DNA of 64,000 nucleotides from CAYNKA01 sp964397655 (lineage in GTDB: Bacteria; Spirochaetota; Spirochaetia; DTKZ01), in assembly GCA_964397655.1 (NCBI GenBank), contig CAYNKA010000010.1, positions 83,199 through 147,198 on the forward strand. The letters run 5' to 3'. The position numbers were made by a program, and so were the translations under genes. Below are positions 26,211 through 35,517 of this stretch, piece by piece (the first letter of the stretch is position 1; the number at the start of each line of letters is the position of its first letter). The notes under the pieces are model-generated. The model was not told the origin of the DNA. It did no database searches and was given only the letters and a program-made list of their open reading frames with translations.

Positions 26211-27552
26211 CTTCGTCCGCCTCCTCGGCCTCCGCCTTCTTCAGGGCTCCTGAAATCTCGAGAACCCGGGATCTCGTGTCCTCGAGCGGGGCCTTCTCCG
26301 CGATGTCCTGGCGGAGGAAGTCCCGGATGGTCGGCATGATCGAGATCGCCTCGTCGATCTCCGGGTTCGTCCCCCGGACGTAGGCTCCGACGTTGATGAG
26401 GTCCTCGGCCTCGGAGTAGACCGCCATCATCCTGCGTATGTAATCAGAGCTCCGGCGCACGTCTTCGGGCGCGACCTTGGTAGCGAGGCGCGATATGGAG
26501 GCGAGCACGTCCACCGCGGGATACTGGGATCTCTGGGCCAGCTTCCGGCTGAGCACGAGGTGGCCGTCGAGGATGCCGCGCACGGCGTCCGCCACGGGCT
26601 CGTCCATGTCGTCCCCTTCCACCAGGATGGTGTAGAAGCCGGTGATGGTTCCCTTGTCCGAAGTTCCGCAGCGCTCGAGCAGCTTCGGAAGGGTGGAGAA
26701 GACCGACGGGGTGAAGCCCCGGGTAGCGGGGGCCTCGCCGATCGCGAGCCCGATCTCGCGCTGGGAACGGGCGAACCTCGTCACCGAATCGAAGAGCAGC
26801 ATGACGTCCTTGCCCTGGTCGCGGAAGAACTCGGCGATGGCCGTTGCGACGTAAGCGCCCTTCATCCTCGCCATGGGCGGCGTGTTCGACGTGGACACCA
26901 CGAGGACGGACCTCGCGAGGCCTTCCTCGCCGAGATCGTTCTCGATGAACTCCTTCACTTCCCTTCCGCGCTCGCCTATGAGGGCGATGACGTTCACGTC
27001 CGCCTTCGTGTTGCGCGCTATCATCCCGAGGAGCGTGGATTTTCCGACCCCGCTCCCGGAGAAGATTCCGAGCCTCTGGCCCTTCCCTATGGCCACGAGG
27101 CCGTCGATCGCCCGAACGCCCGTCTCGATCTGTTCGGTTATCCTCCGCCTGGTGAGAACGTCCGGCGGCCTGTTGAAGGCCGGGTAGAAGACCGAGCTGC
27201 CGACCTCTCCCTTTCCGTCGATGGGATTGCCGAGGCAGTCGAGTACCCTGCCCAGAAGGCGTTCGGAGACCGGGACCTTGAGCCCGTCCCCGGTCGCTAT
27301 GACCCTGCACCCGACCTCTATGCCCTCGGTTTCCGTGAAACTCATGAGTTGGACGTGGGATCCACGGAGCCCGACGACCTCGGCAGGGATCTCCGCCGAC
27401 CTTTTCGGGACCTGGATACGGCAGATTTCGCCGACGATGGCCTGCGGTCCCTGGGTTTCTATGAGTTGCCCCTGTACTTTCTGGACGCGGCCGGCGAACA
27501 GGATCGGATCGAAACCGTCCACGACCGCGCAATACTTGTCGAACTGATTCAA
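26197..27552 (-). CDS. fliI: Flagellum-specific ATPase FliI
   Basis: 451 residues from a TTG at 27552, with GGAGGGG 6 bases upstream. The F1-beta-like ATPase has Walker A SGSGVGKST near 165-173, LIGERGREVKEF, and the Walker B region DVMLLFDSVTRFARSQREIGLAIGEAPATRG (seen in two parts). It energises unfolding and release of export substrates with FliH and FliJ. It follows fliH with a 37-base gap. Confidence 0.97.
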   Translation of the reverse strand: MNQFDKYCAVVDGFDPILFAGRVQKVQGQLIETQGPQAIVGEICRIQVPKRSAEIPAEVVGLRGSHVQLMSFTETEGIEVGCRVIATGDGLKVPVSERLLGRVLDCLGNPIDGKGEVGSSVFYPAFNRPPDVLTRRRITEQIETGVRAIDGLVAIGKGQRLGIFSGSGVGKSTLLGMIARNTKADVNVIALIGERGREVKEFIENDLGEEGLARSVLVVSTSNTPPMARMKGAYVATAIAEFFRDQGKDVMLLFDSVTRFARSQREIGLAIGEAPATRGFTPSVFSTLPKLLERCGTSDKGTITGFYTILVEGDDMDEPVADAVRGILDGHLVLSRKLAQRSQYPAVDVLASISRLATKVAPEDVRRSSDYIRRMMAVYSEAEDLINVGAYVRGTNPEIDEAISIMPTIRDFLRQDIAEKAPLEDTRSRVLEISGALKKAEAEEADEDEEI

Positions 27553-27589
27553 AGCGCTCCCCTCCCTCGAGCAACGCCTCGGAAAGAAA

Positions 27590-28507
27590 TCAGGTATCTT
27601 TCGTCTGGATCGGCACCAGCTCGAGGATACGCTCCTCGATTTCGCGGAGCTGGGCCGCGATCCGGGCGTCGATCTCGCCGAAATCGGTCTCGATGATGCA
27701 GCCCCCGCGGTCCACGGTCGCGTCCTCGAGGACCGTTACGCTCTTCACGTTCTCGATCATGTCCACGATGTCCTGGGCGTGCTCGGTCATCAGGTTGACG
27801 TCGAGCAGGTTCACCCGGATGGTGACGTCGGACTTGTTCTTCAGCTTCTTGAGCGCCTGGAGGGCGTTGTTTATCACGATGTTCCGCTGGTTCTCGGAGA
27901 TGACCTTCACGACCTTCTTCGCGATCTGCAGGATGAGGTGGACGATCTGGGCCTCCGACTGGTTGATGATGTCGGCCCGCTTCTCGATCGCCTTCGAAAG
28001 CACCATGTGAAGACGCTCCACCAGTCGGTCGGCTTCGGCCTTTCCTTCCTTCCAGCCGGCGTCGCGGCCCTCGTCGTACCCCTTCTTCTTCTCCTCGTCC
28101 TCCAGCTTGATGGCTTCCTTTCGGGCTTCCTGGACGATGAGTTCCGCCTGCGTCTTCGCTTCGGCTAGGATTCGGTCCGCTTCCCTCTCGGCGTCCAGTT
28201 TGATCTGCGCGGCCTCCTCGGTCTTCTTCCTGACGAGGTCGTAGGCGGCGGTCTCCGCCTCCTTCACGATGCGCTCCGCCTCCGCCTTCGCCGCCCGGGA
28301 CATCGTCTCCTTTTCCTTCTCGAAATTCGCGCGGTAGAGCTCGGCTTCCTTCCGGAGGTCATCCGCGGTCGGGCCCGTGTACTCCTCGACCTCCTCGATC
28401 TCCTCGACCTCCTGCGCTGCCTTCCGAGAGAAGATCTCGGGCGGCTTGATGTACACTTTGTTTTCCCCGCGGATGATCTCCGTGGGCCTGAAAACGTTCT
28501 TCGCCAA
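27590..28507 (-). CDS. fliH: Flagellar export stator protein FliH
   Basis: 305 residues from a TTG at 28507 behind GGGAGGAGGACGC. The N-terminus has an acidic stretch (EEVEEIEEVEEYTG) and RPTEIIRGENKV; a long coiled coil (~60-165) contains AEREADRILAEAKTQAE repeats. The C-terminal FliH/V-ATPase-E-like domain includes IVHLILQIAKKVVKVI and VDRGGCIIETDFGEIDARI. It anchors FliI to the C-ring. Longer than enteric FliH, as usual in spirochaetes. Confidence 0.93.
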   Translation of the reverse strand: MAKNVFRPTEIIRGENKVYIKPPEIFSRKAAQEVEEIEEVEEYTGPTADDLRKEAELYRANFEKEKETMSRAAKAEAERIVKEAETAAYDLVRKKTEEAAQIKLDAEREADRILAEAKTQAELIVQEARKEAIKLEDEEKKKGYDEGRDAGWKEGKAEADRLVERLHMVLSKAIEKRADIINQSEAQIVHLILQIAKKVVKVISENQRNIVINNALQALKKLKNKSDVTIRVNLLDVNLMTEHAQDIVDMIENVKSVTVLEDATVDRGGCIIETDFGEIDARIAAQLREIEERILELVPIQTKDT

Positions 28508-28522
28508 AGCGTCCTCCTCCCG

Positions 28523-29590
28523 TTACACCACGAGTTCGTCCTCGGTTCCGCGGGCAACGACGATTTCTCCCTGCTCCTCCAGCTTCCTGATGATGGACAC
28601 GATCTTCTGCTGGGCCTCTTCCACGTCCTTCATGCGGATCGGACCCATGTACTCCATGTCCTCCTTGAGAAGGGTGGCGGCGCGCTTGGACATGTTGCGG
28701 TAGATCTTGTCCTGGACCTCCGAGTCCACCGACTTGAGGGCTTTCGCCAGTTCCGCGGTGTCCACTTCCCGCATGACCTTCTGAATGGCGCGGTCGTCGA
28801 GCATGACGATGTCCTCGAACACGAACATCCTCTTCTTGATGTCCTCAGCGAGTTCAGGATCCTCCTCCTCGAGCGATTCGATGATCGACTTCTCCGTTGA
28901 GCGGTCGACCAGGTTGAGGATCTCCACTATGCTTTCCACGCCTCCCGCCGAGGTGTAGTCCTCCGATGAGAGCGTGGAGAGCTTCTTCTCGAGCACGCGT
29001 TCGACCTCGCGAAGCACTTCCGGCGAGGTCCGGTCCATGGTGGCGACGCGCTTCGCGACGTCCGACTGGACCTCGTGGGGCAGGTTCGAGAGGATGACCG
29101 AGGCCTTCTGGGGTTCCAGGTAGGCCAGGATGAGGGCTATGGTCTGCGGATGCTCCTGCTGGATGAAGTTGAGGAGGTGAGTCGGATCCGTGCGCCTTAT
29201 GAAGTCGAAGGGCCTGACCTGGAGGCTCGATGTTAGGCGGTTGATGATGTCCACCGCCTTCTGCGAACCAAGGGCCTTTTCCAGGAGCTCCCGGGCGTAG
29301 TCGATGCCGCCCGTGGTGATGAAGTCCTGGGCCATCATGAGTTCCTGGAACTCCATGAGCACCTTGTCGCGGTCCTCGGAATCGATGTTGTCCAGTCTCG
29401 CTATCTCGAAGGTGAGGGTCTCGATCTCGTCTTCCCTGAGGTGCTTGAAGATCTCCGCGGAGACCTCGGAGCCGACGGTCACGAGAAAAATGGCGGCTTT
29501 CTGGCGGCCGGTGAGCTCCTTCTTGTGTCCGCTCTTCTTTTCGCCGCCTCCGCCGGAGGCCGCACCTCCGCCTTTTCCCGGTTTTTTCAT
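28523..29590 (-). CDS. fliG: Flagellar motor switch protein FliG
   Basis: 355 residues. The N-terminal domain has LTGRQKAAIFLVTVG, the middle EHPQ motif (QQEHPQTIALILAYL) and the C-terminal torque domain FVFEDIVMLDDRAIQKVMREVD. The N-terminal ~25 residues are Lys/Gly-rich. FliG couples stator force to the C-ring. Spirochaetes often carry two fliG genes; this copy, between fliF and fliH, corresponds to FliG2, the motility-essential one. Confidence 0.97.
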   Translation of the reverse strand: MKKPGKGGGAASGGGGEKKSGHKKELTGRQKAAIFLVTVGSEVSAEIFKHLREDEIETLTFEIARLDNIDSEDRDKVLMEFQELMMAQDFITTGGIDYARELLEKALGSQKAVDIINRLTSSLQVRPFDFIRRTDPTHLLNFIQQEHPQTIALILAYLEPQKASVILSNLPHEVQSDVAKRVATMDRTSPEVLREVERVLEKKLSTLSSEDYTSAGGVESIVEILNLVDRSTEKSIIESLEEEDPELAEDIKKRMFVFEDIVMLDDRAIQKVMREVDTAELAKALKSVDSEVQDKIYRNMSKRAATLLKEDMEYMGPIRMKDVEEAQQKIVSIIRKLEEQGEIVVARGTEDELVV

Positions 29591-29593
29591 CGC

Positions 29594-31315
29594 CTATTCC
29601 TCCACCAGCCAGGTACGGATGAGCTGGGCCACGTCCTCGGGGTGTTCCCGGGCGATGTTGACCGCGTTCTCCTGGATCTCGAGCCGAGCCCGTTCCTCGA
29701 CGGACATCTCGACCTCGGTTCCCTCCTCTTCCGCGCTCCGGAGGGCCGCTTCGCGCATGGCCTGGTGCTGACGCGCGAGCTCCTCTTCCCGGAGTCTGCG
29801 CCTGCGTTCGATCTCGCGGGAGATGAGGCGGAACACCACGAAGGACACGAGCAGGGCCGCGACCGCGATGAGGACGTACAGGATGGTCTTCTGGAGTTGC
29901 TGCTTGCTGCGCAGGTCCTTGTCCTCGACGAGATGCCGGGCCGTCCTGTCGAACACTACGTGCTGGACCGTAACCGAATCCCCTCGTTCCCGGTTGAATC
30001 CGATCGCGTTTTCCACGAGCGTCTTGGCCTTCGCTATTTCCGCGTCGTTCACGGGGACGTACTCGCGGTCGATGCTTCCGTCCTTCTTGAGGATCACCTC
30101 GCCCTTGTCATTATACTTCCATTTCCAGATGCCGTCGATGGCGACCGCGCAGGTGACCCGCTTGATCTCCCAGGGCGCCTTCTCCTCGTTGATCTTCCGC
30201 TTGTTGACGACTTCGTTCTGGATGACCGAGCTCTTGGAGTATTTGCCGGCCATGTTCTCGAGGTCCTTGTAGGCCGGAGGCGTCTGCCCTTCCTGTCCGG
30301 CCGGGCCTTCGGGATTGAATCCCGTGCCCTCGAACCGCTCGTCGGTGGTCTGCTTCGACAGGGTGATGGAAAGCACCTTGGAGCCCGGCATGGAGGACTC
30401 GTCGTAGGGCGTCTTCGGGTTGTCGGGGTTCACGAGGATGGGGAAATGCTCCTCGGTCTCGACGGTCTTCTTTCCCATGTCGAGGGATATGTCGAGGTTG
30501 ATCACCGATACGCGATCGTCCCCGTAGATCTGCCTGAGGGCGCCGATGATCGATTTCTTGTACTGGTTCTCCAATTCCCGGGTCGCCTTCATTTCGCGCT
30601 TGGCGAGTTCGAGCCGGTCCATGTCCGCCATGCCGGTGAAATCGTTGAGCACGATGCCCCGATGGTCGGTGATGGTGATGTTCTCGGGCTTGAGCCCTTC
30701 CACCGCGAACTGCACGAGCTTCACGATGCCTTGGATCTTCTTCCGGTTTTCCGTGAAATCCGATCCAGGCTTCGGCGTTACGATGATCGAAGCGGTGACC
30801 GGCTTCTGGTCCTCCTGGAACAGCTTGTCCTCGGGCATCACGAGGCTGACGCTCGCAGCGTCGACGTCGTCGAGGGCCTTGATGTGCTGCTCCAGGCTCG
30901 AGGTTATGGCCCTTCGGAGGTTGACGTTCCGTTCGAAATCCGTGAGGGTCCACCGTTCGACGTCGAAGATCTGCCAGGGATCGGTTCCCTTGGGGATGAG
31001 ATCCTCCCGCGCGAGCACCGCCCTCATCCTCTGGGCAGTTTTGCTGTCCGAGACCAGGACCCTCTTGTCGCCCGTGATCTGGTAAGGGACCCCCTCCTGA
31101 TCGAGACGCTGGCTGATCCGGTTCATGTCCTGATCGTTCGGTATGGTTCTATAGAGCAGAGGCACCATGGAAGGAGACGCGCTGATTCCCGCGAGAAGGA
31201 CGAGCCCCCCGATCGCGCCTCCGACGATGGCTATGAAGATGATGCGCTGGACCAAGGTCCATTTTTTCCAGATCGTCGAGATCTGGCCCAGTATTTTCGT
31301 AAAAATTTCGTTCAT
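29594..31315 (-). CDS. fliF: Flagellar MS-ring protein FliF
   Basis: 573 residues from the ATG at 31315 (GGAGGGGG 2 bases before); a start 7 codons earlier is possible but has no better site. Membrane helices lie at about 22-42 and 450-470. The YscJ/FliF ring-building motifs LYRTIPNDQDMNRISQRLD and LVMPEDKLFQEDQKP are in the periplasmic part, and the C-terminus (HPEDVAQLIRTWL) binds FliG. It forms the base of the rotor. fliE precedes it after a 66-base gap. Confidence 0.96.
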   Translation of the reverse strand: MNEIFTKILGQISTIWKKWTLVQRIIFIAIVGGAIGGLVLLAGISASPSMVPLLYRTIPNDQDMNRISQRLDQEGVPYQITGDKRVLVSDSKTAQRMRAVLAREDLIPKGTDPWQIFDVERWTLTDFERNVNLRRAITSSLEQHIKALDDVDAASVSLVMPEDKLFQEDQKPVTASIIVTPKPGSDFTENRKKIQGIVKLVQFAVEGLKPENITITDHRGIVLNDFTGMADMDRLELAKREMKATRELENQYKKSIIGALRQIYGDDRVSVINLDISLDMGKKTVETEEHFPILVNPDNPKTPYDESSMPGSKVLSITLSKQTTDERFEGTGFNPEGPAGQEGQTPPAYKDLENMAGKYSKSSVIQNEVVNKRKINEEKAPWEIKRVTCAVAIDGIWKWKYNDKGEVILKKDGSIDREYVPVNDAEIAKAKTLVENAIGFNRERGDSVTVQHVVFDRTARHLVEDKDLRSKQQLQKTILYVLIAVAALLVSFVVFRLISREIERRRRLREEELARQHQAMREAALRSAEEEGTEVEMSVEERARLEIQENAVNIAREHPEDVAQLIRTWLVEE

Positions 31316-31381
31316 GTCCCCCTCCCAGATCGACACGAAAACTTATCGTCCGATTCCTCCTCGCTTCTATCCCAAAGGCGC

Positions 31382-31714
31382 CTACCTGGCGCTCGTTATG
31401 TCCCGATAAGCCCTGATCACACGGTCGAGCACCGCCTTCGTCAGGTTGAGCGACATGTTCGCCTCGGCCAGGGCTATGGTCACGTCGTGAGGATCGACCG
31501 AATCGGGATCGGTGATCATCTGCTGCGAGAGCTGCAGGCTCCGCTGCTGGCTCTCGTTCACCTTCTGGAGCTCGCCGAAGAGAGCCTTCTTGAAGTCTCC
31601 CGACTTCGCGGCATCGGCCTTCGCCTCGCCCAGCCCCGAGATGTGCCTCGGGTCGGTCCTCGTCAGCCTTATCCGGTCTCCGGAGACCGCGTTATTGGGG
31701 AGCAGACGGTCCAT
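31382..31714 (-). CDS. fliE: Flagellar hook-basal body protein FliE
   Basis: 110 residues. The typical FliE pattern is present: FKKALFGELQKVNESQQRSL, DPDSVDPHDVTIALAEANMSLNLTKAV and a C-terminal RVIRAYRDI. FliE joins the MS ring to the rod. It lies 3 bases after flgC. Confidence 0.95.
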   Translation of the reverse strand: MDRLLPNNAVSGDRIRLTRTDPRHISGLGEAKADAAKSGDFKKALFGELQKVNESQQRSLQLSQQMITDPDSVDPHDVTIALAEANMSLNLTKAVLDRVIRAYRDITSAR

Positions 31715-31717
31715 TCA

Positions 31718-32176
31718 TCACCTTCCGATTTCCATGGCCTTCATGAACATGCTCTTGGAGCCGTTTATGAGGGCAACGTTCGCCTCGTACGAACGCGAGG
31801 CGGCGATCATATCCACCATTTCGTTCACGATGTTCACGTTCGGATACTCGACGTAGCCCGCGCGCGGCCCGGACTTGATCGCGTCGGGATGCGTCGGATC
31901 GTAGACGAGTCGCGGCTGGTCCTTGAAGTCCTTCTCGACCTTCACCACCCTCACCCCCTTTCCGACCTCGTTCTCGAGGGCCGCGGGCAGGAAGGGGCTT
32001 CTCCAGTAGGGCTGTTCCACCCGGGACCGGAAAATAACCCTGCTCCTGCGGAAGGGCCCCCCCTCGGGAGTCCTCGTCGTGTTGGCGTTGGCTATGTTGT
32101 CGGATATGACGTCGAGCCTGAGCCGCTGCGCGGTCAGTCCCGAAGATGCCGTGTTGATGCTGTTGTAGAGTCCCAT
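31718..32176 (-). CDS. flgC: Flagellar basal-body rod protein FlgC
   Basis: 152 residues. The rod signature SINTASSGLTAQRLRLDVISDNIANANT is split across the first 35 residues, and the C-terminus has YPNVNIVNEMVDMIAASRSYEANV. Proximal rod component. It follows flgB by 11 bases and precedes fliE by 3. Confidence 0.97.
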   Translation of the reverse strand: MGLYNSINTASSGLTAQRLRLDVISDNIANANTTRTPEGGPFRRSRVIFRSRVEQPYWRSPFLPAALENEVGKGVRVVKVEKDFKDQPRLVYDPTHPDAIKSGPRAGYVEYPNVNIVNEMVDMIAASRSYEANVALINGSKSMFMKAMEIGR

Positions 32177-32187
32177 TCACCGCCTCC

Positions 32188-32607
32188 TCATCTCAGCACC
32201 AGGTTGATCTGGTTGAAATGGCTGCCCATCACCTGGCTCATGAGCTGGTACTGGAGCTGGTTGTGCAGGGAGTCCATCGATTCCTGTTCGATGTCCACGT
32301 TGTTGCCGTTGTTCTTGGAAGTCGTGAGATAGTCCAGCGTCTTCCTGGGCATCACCTCGCGGTAGTCCGCGGGTCTTTCGAAGGGTATGTGCCGGGGATC
32401 GGTCATCACGGCCTGGAGATTGCCCGAGGGACGCTCCGAGGCGAGCGCCTTCTTCAGGGCGGTCTCGAAGTTGATCGTAGACCGCTTGAAATGCGGGGTG
32501 TCCGAGTTGGCGATGTTGTTGGAGATGACGTCGCGCCTGATCAGGCTCACGTCCATGCTCCGGTGCAGGATGTCCAGGGTCTTCCCGAACGTATTTCCGA
32601 TGAACAT
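32188..32607 (-). CDS. flgB: Flagellar basal-body rod protein FlgB
   Basis: 139 residues. The N-terminal LHRSMDVSLIRRDVISNNIAN with DTPHFKRSTINFE and the C-terminal NNVDIEQESMDSLHNQLQYQ are standard FlgB segments. It is the first flagellar gene of the block, following hslU after 57 bases with an AGGAGAGAGG ribosome site. No convincing own promoter is seen in that gap, so transcription probably comes through from hslU. Confidence 0.96.
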   Translation of the reverse strand: MFIGNTFGKTLDILHRSMDVSLIRRDVISNNIANSDTPHFKRSTINFETALKKALASERPSGNLQAVMTDPRHIPFERPADYREVMPRKTLDYLTTSKNNGNNVDIEQESMDSLHNQLQYQLMSQVMGSHFNQINLVLR

Positions 32608-32664
32608 TGCGTTTCTTCCTCTCTCCTTCTATCCTCGGCTCGTTTTCCTCTCCGGCTTAGCCCT

Positions 32665-34050
32665 TTACAGGATGTATCTGCTCAGGTCCTGGTTCTTCAC
32701 CACGTCCTTGAGCCGTTCGTCCACGTACGCCGCGGTGATGGTGATCGACTGCCCCTTGAGTTCCGGCGCGTGGAACGAGACGTCCTCGAGGAGGAGTTCC
32801 ATGATGGTATGGAGCCTGCGGGCGCCGATGTTCTCCGACTGCGCGTTCACCTCCGCCGCGAGCTCCGCGATCCTCTGCACCGCGGGTTCGTCGAAGACGA
32901 TGGTCACGTCCTCGGTCCTGAGAAGCTCGGTGTACTGCTTGACGAGGGCATTCTGCGGCTGGGTCAGGATGCGGACGAAATCGTCCTTGGTGAGCGGGTC
33001 CAGTTCCACCCGTATCGGGAACCTGCCCTGGAGCTCGGGGATGAGGTCGCTCGGCTTCGACATGTGGAAGGCCCCCGCGGCGATGAAGAGGATGTGCGTG
33101 GTGTCGATCATGCCGTACTTGGTGTTCACCTGGCTTCCTTCCACGATGGGGAGGATGTCCCGCTGGACGCCCTCGCGCGACACGTCGGCTCCGCCCCGGC
33201 TTTCCTTCGAGGCTATCTTGTCGATCTCGTCGACGAAGATGATCCCCATCTGTTCCACCCTTTCCCGGGCGAGGTCGGCCGCGCGCTCGCTGTCCACGAG
33301 CTTGTCCATCTCCTCCGCAAGGAGGATCTCCCTCGCCTGCTTCACCATGACCCGTTTCTTTTTCTTCTTGCCCCCGAAGATGCTCCCGAGATTCCCGATG
33401 TTGAGGTCCATGGATTCGAGATTCATGCCGGAGAAGATCTCGATGGCCGGAAGGCCGCTCTGGGAAACCTGCACCTCGACGATTTTCTCCTCGAGCTCGC
33501 CCGAGGCGAGCTTCGCCCGGAATTTCTCCCTGGCGGCGTTCGACGAGTCCTGTTCCCCGGATACGGGCAGGATTCCCGTAGGAGCGCCGCCTCCGTTTCC
33601 GTTTCCGTGCTGGGCCTTCCTTATTCCCGGAAGCAGGAGGTCGAGCAGGCTTTCCTCGGTCCGCCGCTTCGCCTCTTCCCTAACCTCCTCCTGGAGTTCA
33701 GCCTTGACCATGGAAACGCCGACTGCCATGAGGTCGCGGACCATGGACTCCACGTCCCGGCCGACATACCCGACCTCGGTGTATTTGGTGGCTTCGACTT
33801 TTATGAAGGGCGCACCGGTGAGCTTCGAGAAGCGTCTCGCGATCTCGGTCTTCCCCACTCCGGTCGGGCCGATCATGATGATGTTCTTCGGCGCCACCTC
33901 GTCGCGCAGCTCGGGAGGGAGGCGCCTGCGCCTGATCCGGTTCCGGAGGGCGATCGCCACCGCCTTCTTGGCCTTGGTCTGGCCCACGATGTAGCGGTCG
34001 AGTTCCTCGACGATCTGTTTCGGCGTCATGTCTTCCGTACCGGGCCTCAT
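32665..34050 (-). CDS. hslU: ATP-dependent protease ATPase subunit HslU (ClpY)
   Basis: 461 residues. AAA+ ATPase with Walker [14 protein letters not shown] at 61-73, [22 protein letters not shown], an I-domain (~110-230), and Walker [12 protein letters not shown]. The tail ends in DLSRYIL, the segment that inserts into HslV. It unfolds substrates for HslV. Its ATG overlaps the hslV stop by 4 bases; the I-domain contains a Gly/Asn-rich and a Lys-rich (GGKKKKKRV) insert. Confidence 0.97.
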   Translation of the reverse strand: MRPGTEDMTPKQIVEELDRYIVGQTKAKKAVAIALRNRIRRRRLPPELRDEVAPKNIIMIGPTGVGKTEIARRFSKLTGAPFIKVEATKYTEVGYVGRDVESMVRDLMAVGVSMVKAELQEEVREEAKRRTEESLLDLLLPGIRKAQHGNGNGGGAPTGILPVSGEQDSSNAAREKFRAKLASGELEEKIVEVQVSQSGLPAIEIFSGMNLESMDLNIGNLGSIFGGKKKKKRVMVKQAREILLAEEMDKLVDSERAADLARERVEQMGIIFVDEIDKIASKESRGGADVSREGVQRDILPIVEGSQVNTKYGMIDTTHILFIAAGAFHMSKPSDLIPELQGRFPIRVELDPLTKDDFVRILTQPQNALVKQYTELLRTEDVTIVFDEPAVQRIAELAAEVNAQSENIGARRLHTIMELLLEDVSFHAPELKGQSITITAAYVDERLKDVVKNQDLSRYIL

Positions 34051-34589
34051 TCGAGTTCCTCCACCGTGATCCTGTCGTTCGTGTAGATGCAGATTCCCGC
34101 CGCGATCGCGAGGGACCGCTCCGCGATCTCCCGTGCGGAGAGCTCCGACGACTGCAGGAAGGCCAGGGCCGCGGCGTAGGCGTAGGACCCGCCCGATCCT
34201 ATGGCGATGGCGCCCTCCTCGGGCTCGATGACGTCCCCGGTCCCGGAAAGAAGGAATGTCCTCTCCCTGTCCGCTACGAGAAGCAGGGCCTCGAGACGGC
34301 GGAGCATCCTGTCCGTCCTCCAGTCCTTGGCCAGCTCGACCGCCCCGCGGGTGAGGTCGCCCGAATATTCCTTGATCTTCGCCTCGAAGCGCTCGAAGAG
34401 GGTGAAGGCGTCGGCCGTCGCGCCGGCGAAGCCTACGATCACGCGGTCCTCGTATATCTTGCGCACCTTCCGGGCGTTGCCCTTCATCACCGTATTGCTC
34501 AGGGTGACCTGTCCGTCGCCCGCCATGGCCACGCGGCCGTTCCTCCTCACCGCGAGGATCGTGGTTCCGTGGAATTCCATGTCCTTCAT
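34047..34589 (-). CDS. hslV: ATP-dependent protease peptidase subunit HslV (ClpQ)
   Basis: 180 residues from the ATG at 34589, with AAAGGAC about 10 bases upstream; the frame is open further up to 34634 inside xerC. The proteasome-beta-like fold begins [21 protein letters not shown], so the catalytic Thr should be residue 9, preceded by MKDMEFHG. In most proteobacteria the Thr follows Met directly; here an N-terminal propeptide must be removed, as in some Firmicute forms. It follows xerC by one base and overlaps hslU. Confidence 0.95.
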   Translation of the reverse strand: MKDMEFHGTTILAVRRNGRVAMAGDGQVTLSNTVMKGNARKVRKIYEDRVIVGFAGATADAFTLFERFEAKIKEYSGDLTRGAVELAKDWRTDRMLRRLEALLLVADRERTFLLSGTGDVIEPEEGAIAIGSGGSYAYAAALAFLQSSELSAREIAERSLAIAAGICIYTNDRITVEELE

Positions 34590-34590
34590 A

Positions 34591-35517
34591 TCAGTTCCGT
34601 CCTTTCCGGGTCCCGTGGGGATGGGCCTTAGCATAAACGTCCTTGAGGGCGTCCATGCTCAAATGGGTATATACCTGGGTCGTGGAAAGGCTCGAATGCC
34701 CCAGGAGTTCCTGCACGATCCTTATGTCCGCACCCCGGTCCAGGACATGGGTCGCGAAGCTGTGGCGGATCGTATGAGGGCTCGCGTGCTTCGGGATGCC
34801 GAGTTCCCTCATCCTCCGCGCGAGCAGGTACGCGATCCCGCGGACCGTGAGAGCGGTTCCCCGCGAATTGATGAAGAGCGCGGGCTCTCCGCGTCTGCCG
34901 TACTCCTCGAGCCTGGCTAACCTGTGCGGGAGGTAGGAGTCCACCGCCTCCCTCGCCTCGTCTCCCACGAAGACGAACCGTTCCTTGCCGCCCTTCCCGA
35001 GGACCTTGATCTTCCTGATTCCCCGGTGCCAGTCCCGCAGGCCGAAGGAGGCGATCTCGCTCACCCTGCAGCCCGTGGAATAGAGCAGCTCGAAAAGGGC
35101 CCGGTTACGGGACGCGATGAAGCCGTCTCCGTCTTCGAGGAGAAGCCGGTCCATCTCCTCCTCGAAGAGCACGGAGGGCAGCATCTTCGGAGCCTTGAGC
35201 CCCCGCACGCCCTCGAAGGGATCCGCAGCGAGGCCGCCCTGCTCGACCGCGAAACCGTAGAGCCCCCGGACCGCGGATAGGGCGCGGTTGATCGAAGAAG
35301 GCGCGAGTCCCTTGCGGGAAAGGGCGGCGAGGAAGCCTCTGGCGTCTCGGGCCGAGAACGCGCCGAAGGAGAGGCCCGTCTCGGCGAGCCAGTCCGAGAA
35401 GAGGCCGAGGTCGAGGCCGTAGGCCTTTATCGTGGCGCCCGAAAGGAACCGCACCTTGGCGAGGTAGTCGAGATATCTGGCTGCGAGTTCGGCGAACGCC
35501 GCTGTCGTCTCACTCAT
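34591..35517 (-). CDS. xerC: Tyrosine recombinase XerC
   Basis: 308 residues. The N-terminal core-binding domain has [23 protein letters not shown]; the catalytic domain has [13 protein letters not shown] (Arg), [10 protein letters not shown] (His-X-X-Arg), [10 protein letters not shown] (His) and VYTH (Tyr nucleophile). It resolves chromosome dimers at dif with XerD. It is the last gene before hslV and overlaps topA by 8 bases. A second Xer gene lies at 40168-41070. Confidence 0.93.
   Translation of the reverse strand: MSETTAAFAELAARYLDYLAKVRFLSGATIKAYGLDLGLFSDWLAETGLSFGAFSARDARGFLAALSRKGLAPSSINRALSAVRGLYGFAVEQGGLAADPFEGVRGLKAPKMLPSVLFEEEMDRLLLEDGDGFIASRNRALFELLYSTGCRVSEIASFGLRDWHRGIRKIKVLGKGGKERFVFVGDEAREAVDSYLPHRLARLEEYGRRGEPALFINSRGTALTVRGIAYLLARRMRELGIPKHASPHTIRHSFATHVLDRGADIRIVQELLGHSSLSTTQVYTHLSMDALKDVYAKAHPHGTRKGRN

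Noticed and set aside
29441..32332. 963-codon open frame on + opposite fliF, fliE and flgC
   Set aside because: High GC leaves antisense frames open; the minus-strand genes are certain and the + product has no recognisable domain.
32218..34086. 622-codon open frame on + opposite hslU
   Set aside because: Antisense shadow of a strongly conserved gene.
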